From: Strongylocentrotus purpuratus
Taxonomy: Eukaryota; Echinodermata; Echinoidea; Camarodonta; Strongylocentrotidae
Direction of reading: 5' to 3'
Length of the DNA: 64,000 nucleotides
Assembly: GCF_000002235.5 (NCBI RefSeq)
Contig: NW_022145521.1
Coordinates: forward strand, 124,001-188,000
In this document: positions 60,164-64,000 of the stretch, piece after piece
Layout of the letters: the number at the start of each line of letters is the position of its first letter
Position numbering within the stretch: position 1 is the stretch's first letter
Position numbers and translations under genes: made by a program
The notes under the pieces: generated by a model
What the model saw: the letters and a program-made list of their open reading frames with translations, nothing else
Databases searched by the model: none
What the model was told of the DNA's origin: nothing

Positions 60164-63100
60164 TGCCAGAGCATCACTATGCACTTTTGAAAGGGACCTT
60201 CATCAACCCTTCCAAACAACTCATCTCAATGCAAATTATATTAGCCTGAGAAACCACAATATCAACACAAAAGCTTCTCTACAAACAAGGCATAGCAGGC
60301 TAATTCACAGTCATGATACTACATGTACAGTATGTACACCTACAATAAGGTCTACCAACAACAGTGGTATGTGGGTGTATTGGACTATTGGTTTATGCAA
60401 ATTTCAAGAAGAGTTGGATAACATGTATGGTTAAATGGTCATCGGATGAATAGAAATACCGTAATGAAAAAAAGGGAAAAAAGAAGAAGTTGTTTTTAAT
60501 TATTTGATTTTATTTCAGTAATGAAGGAGAGTTTAATAATTTCATATGCCATCTAATACACTTGTAGAAAGAAAAGGAAAAGGGCCTGCAATATTCCTAT
60601 GGATGAAAAAATGATGTCAAAACATTTTTCAATTTTTTGCTCTCTTTTACATGTACTGTAGTACTGTATGAATTATTTACCTATCCACCCCAATAAATTA
60701 ATGTACAAATATTGTCCTGATTTCAATAACATTTATTAAAGTATTTTGCATTAATATTTAATTAAAAGTCTACATGTACATGTACTTCATAAATTTGTAA
60801 TAGCATGATAATTTTATGATTTAAGCAAAGTGCTTGATTTTGATGGGTTGGATGATTTGGATTCAAAATTCATTTAAAGACCAGTACATACATGTATATG
60901 TCACACAAAAGTGAATTTATATTTACTTTATTAAAGTATAGCCCCAGTTATACAAAAGAAACAGCGATCTATACAGTAATAATACAGATGATAAAGGATA
61001 CTGCAAGGTATGTGTTTAGCAAAATATAATACCGGTATCCAAAATTTAGCTTTGCTTGAAGGGTAAATGTTATTACATCCGATGTCATCCAAACAGCGAT
61101 TTCAAGTCTGAAACGAGTTTGCTGGCATTATGGTTATCCTGAAGAAGATTCTAGAAGGGTTTGCGGGGCAAGGTCCATAGATCTACTGTAGATCTATCCA
61201 AATTATTAATATCCCAGGTGATCAAGATAATGAATTATAAATCCAGAATCTAATAGACTTGATGCATGGCTAATGATGGTTTAAAAGTGAACTCTGATTT
61301 GATTTTCAAAACTCCCAGCTATACAGTACATTATAGAAACCTCCAGAAGTACCTTTTTTCGGCTGACTATTTTTAATTTTGTATCCCACTAGACAAAGCG
61401 ATATAATAGCCCTACACATTTATACCGGTACCGGTTAGCAATTAATATTATTTTCAAATTGCTGCATTGCAATGTTGTTTTCATATGGTATGCAGAATGC
61501 ATGTCTATAATGTAACCTACAATTCTGTACATGTTATTAGCTCTGTTGTACAAAAACAACACAATTAATCTTAAGTTGTAATAAAGCTTAAAGCCCATGC
61601 TCAGGTTTAGTAAACCTTTCATTGTTTCAGATTTCTTAGATTTTTTTGAAAAATAGCAAATTAAGATCAACTGTATCTGTGACTTTTACACCTAGACTGG
61701 ATTTTTTTTCATAAAATGAAAATATTCTATGAAAGAGAGCCATGCAGTCAGCAAGTCTCCAACAACACAACAACTCCTGGGGACTGTGTGTCACATTTCT
61801 GCGACTTTGGTGCTTTCTGCAAAACAGAGCTCATTGCATTTTTTGAAATATATTATTATGAGCCCTAATTTGAACTTTTGAACGTCGTCGATTCTCTTGA
61901 GGCTTTGACATTCCTCTAACCTTTGTAACTTGATTGTTGAACGTAAAAAAAAAAAATCCAACTTGCTTTTGGAAATGATTTAGAGCACTGAAGCCATGCC
62001 GAAAATTCTGTTTTGCTCCCTGGGGCTCTCTAAATTTATTTGTGGAGTTGTACTATTTTTTCGAGAGCTCTTACTTTGAGCTTACTTTGTTATATTTGTT
62101 TAAAGTGTGAAAGATAAAAAATTGTTCTTTGCTCCTGTAGCCTACATAATGTACATGTACATACACATTCATGTATGTACTGTACGTACAGTTGTTGATA
62201 GCAGTTCACGAGACACTGTGACTGGTTGCACCACGCGTGCTTCAGCTCCAAAGCACTATATTTGATATTCTACACTGACCAAATCCTTAACTTTAGCCCA
62301 AAAGTTTCTAAAACCTAATTCAGTAGACCGATTTTGAATAAATTTTAGGCATACTTTTTAAACAAATGCTGTTCTTGACAACCTGAACGCTTGCCCAAGG
62401 CTTACCCGACATAACAACAAGTAATGTATTCAGACTGGATTCCAAGTATTGTAGTTCATTACCTCGACACTAGGTCCCCAGGAAAGAAACATCCATAGCT
62501 TTAAAGTAAACGGGTCTATTGCGACCCTAATGATGTAATGTAATCAGGGAGATGTCACTGACATCTCCTTGATGTAATGAAGCCAAGTGAAATTTTTGCT
62601 AGAGCATACTGTATGTTGGATCCCACAGTACACCATACTGTACACATATTTGTACATTTTATGACCAAATCAAAATATGGACTTACTTTTACATGTACAG
62701 TGTACATGTCAATTGTCAAGTTTGCAGTACCGGTATGTGTGCTGTATTTTCCATATTTGCCATATGGACAGATTTATTTATCAATTTTCAGTTTGCAGGC
62801 CTGCTATTTACGTGAGGTACAGGTACATGTACATGTAGATGATACGATAGCCTATATGTTTACGTGCAAGATGACTTGATATTGATACCACTGCAATACA
62901 TGAAAATTCTAGGCCTCTCAAGCTTCCATTTCTATTAGGGCAACTCCACAATGGCAGTAACAGCTAGAATCACCTTTGCTTGGTCTGCATTGCGATATAC
63001 AATGTACATGTACCGATACATGTTATATTCATTGTGTCAGTGTTAGAAAGTGACATTAGTATAGTAGGCCTACTGTGTTTTTTTCTTCACATGAAAGGCT

Positions 63101-63597
63101 TTTAGAGTTGAAAAGAAAATTGGTAACTGAATTAATCAATTGAGCACATTTGTTTTGTTTCACCACAAAAATGATTTAAAAAAACACACACATGTACAGT
63201 GTATACAAACAATGACAGACAGATAATCTAAGTTTTAAACACTTCAGTTAAAATTAATTGAAGGAATGTGTTGTGCCTATTGGTGGTAGAGACATTTGTT
63301 GCATGAAAATTAAGATTTATTGACTGAGTGAACTTTAAATGTGGCTTTATACCCAGTGGTAAGGGTAATTACTCCACGTACATGTAGATATACATGTACA
63401 TGTACATGAGTACTTTTATTTTTATCAAAAATAAACTTGGGTTGTGGTAAGTATAGAAAAATAAATTCTTATAGAATCCATTGAATCCATTTCACTGGTT
63501 TGAACAACCAATCTACTGCAGGATAAACAATCCAGAATAAATCATAACATAGGGTAGTTTCATTTGACTTACTGGACATATCTGGGCTATTCTTGGG

Positions 63598-63642
<45 letters not shown>

Positions 63643-64000
63643 ACAATAATATATTAAAATGAAATGGGTTTAGAAATTGTGGGATGTCATTGCACAATGT
63701 GTGTAGGAGTTCAAACCTCAAAGGAAAGAGCATCTATAAATGTGTAGGTGTACAGCTGTAAACAGGATGTTTGTATCTAGATCAATTCCCCCCCCCCTCT
63801 TTTCTTCTCCCACATTCCAGCGTGGTGTAAGTTATCAGCCAACTAAACTACAGTGTACCCATGAATGTAATGACACACCCAAACAAGAGACTCACCTCTC
63901 AAGTGTGTTTTTTTTTTTTATAAACTCCGCTGAAACTCTGTGGGTTTTTGCATTATGAATTTTCGCTCTTAAAACACCAGTGATTTGTACAGATTTTGGG
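60164..64000. other. No recognised gene
   Basis: AT-rich DNA with TACATGTA runs (60775, 62150, 62820, 63380), a (TA)n microsatellite and short incoherent frames. Nothing with splice-supported coding sequence was seen. Confidence 0.5.
63598..63632. repeat. (TA)n microsatellite
   Basis: About 35 bases of uninterrupted TA leading into ACATGTATGTAC. Confidence 0.95.

Noticed and set aside
59829-60219. Arg/Pro-rich frames of 110 and 121 residues on both strands
   Set aside because: High GC removes stop codons; no domain or start context, and the block belongs to a composite repeat.

Overview
The window reads as nuclear DNA of a deuterostome marine invertebrate, most likely an echinoderm close to sea urchins. 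The basis is AT-rich intergenic DNA with very many TACATGTA palindromes, tRNA-derived SINE copies with a GCGCTATATAAA/ATT tail, many small inverted-repeat elements, long G/C homopolymers, and intron-rich genes with canonical GT-AG sites. Species cannot be fixed from sequence alone; hemichordate or amphioxus remain possible.

Two host genes are clear. On the minus strand, 18187-19678 encodes TMEM69, a mitochondrial-type DUF3429 membrane protein, in two coding exons joined in phase, with candidate noncoding exons up to about 22.2 kb. On the plus strand, 30842-40983 encodes vasculin (GPBP1), a nuclear GC-box-binding protein, in ten coding exons with all phases agreeing. It has a candidate 5' UTR exon near 28.59 kb and an element-poor 3' region to about 42.96 or 45.05 kb. 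A third, tentative two-exon gene (53039-53157 joined to 55489-55588, plus) would encode a 72-residue single-pass membrane protein that I do not recognise.

Layout: 1-11 kb, no recognised gene, one TA-flanked inverted-repeat element, many TACATGTA runs. 11-17.4 kb, a candidate CRE/TATA promoter on the minus strand and microsatellites. 17.4-22.2 kb, TMEM69 with a tandem repeat at its 3' end and a nest of transposons upstream. 22.5-27 kb, several short inverted-repeat elements, G tracts and a long GAA tract. 28.4-45 kb, the vasculin locus, with SINEs, dispersed repeats and small inverted-repeat elements in its introns. 46-54 kb, a mobile-element cluster: a hAT-like element with exact 8-bp target duplications, a G-capped repeat in two copies, a GCGAGC-bearing tandem array, and a long-arm foldback element related to the one at 20.5 kb. 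55-58 kb, the tentative gene's second exon, a palindromic element and a CTA microsatellite. 58-60.2 kb, a composite repeat ending in a sharply GC-rich block. 60.2-64 kb, no recognised gene.

The genes do not form an operon-like set; each is an independent eukaryotic unit. I saw no rRNA or tRNA genes, no CRISPR, and no retrovirus-like or Polinton-like coding remains. The most distinctive content is the mobile DNA: a foldback family with 9-bp target duplications (two copies, one nested in a TTAA-flanked element), and repeats carrying DR1 nuclear-receptor half-site pairs beside TMEM69.
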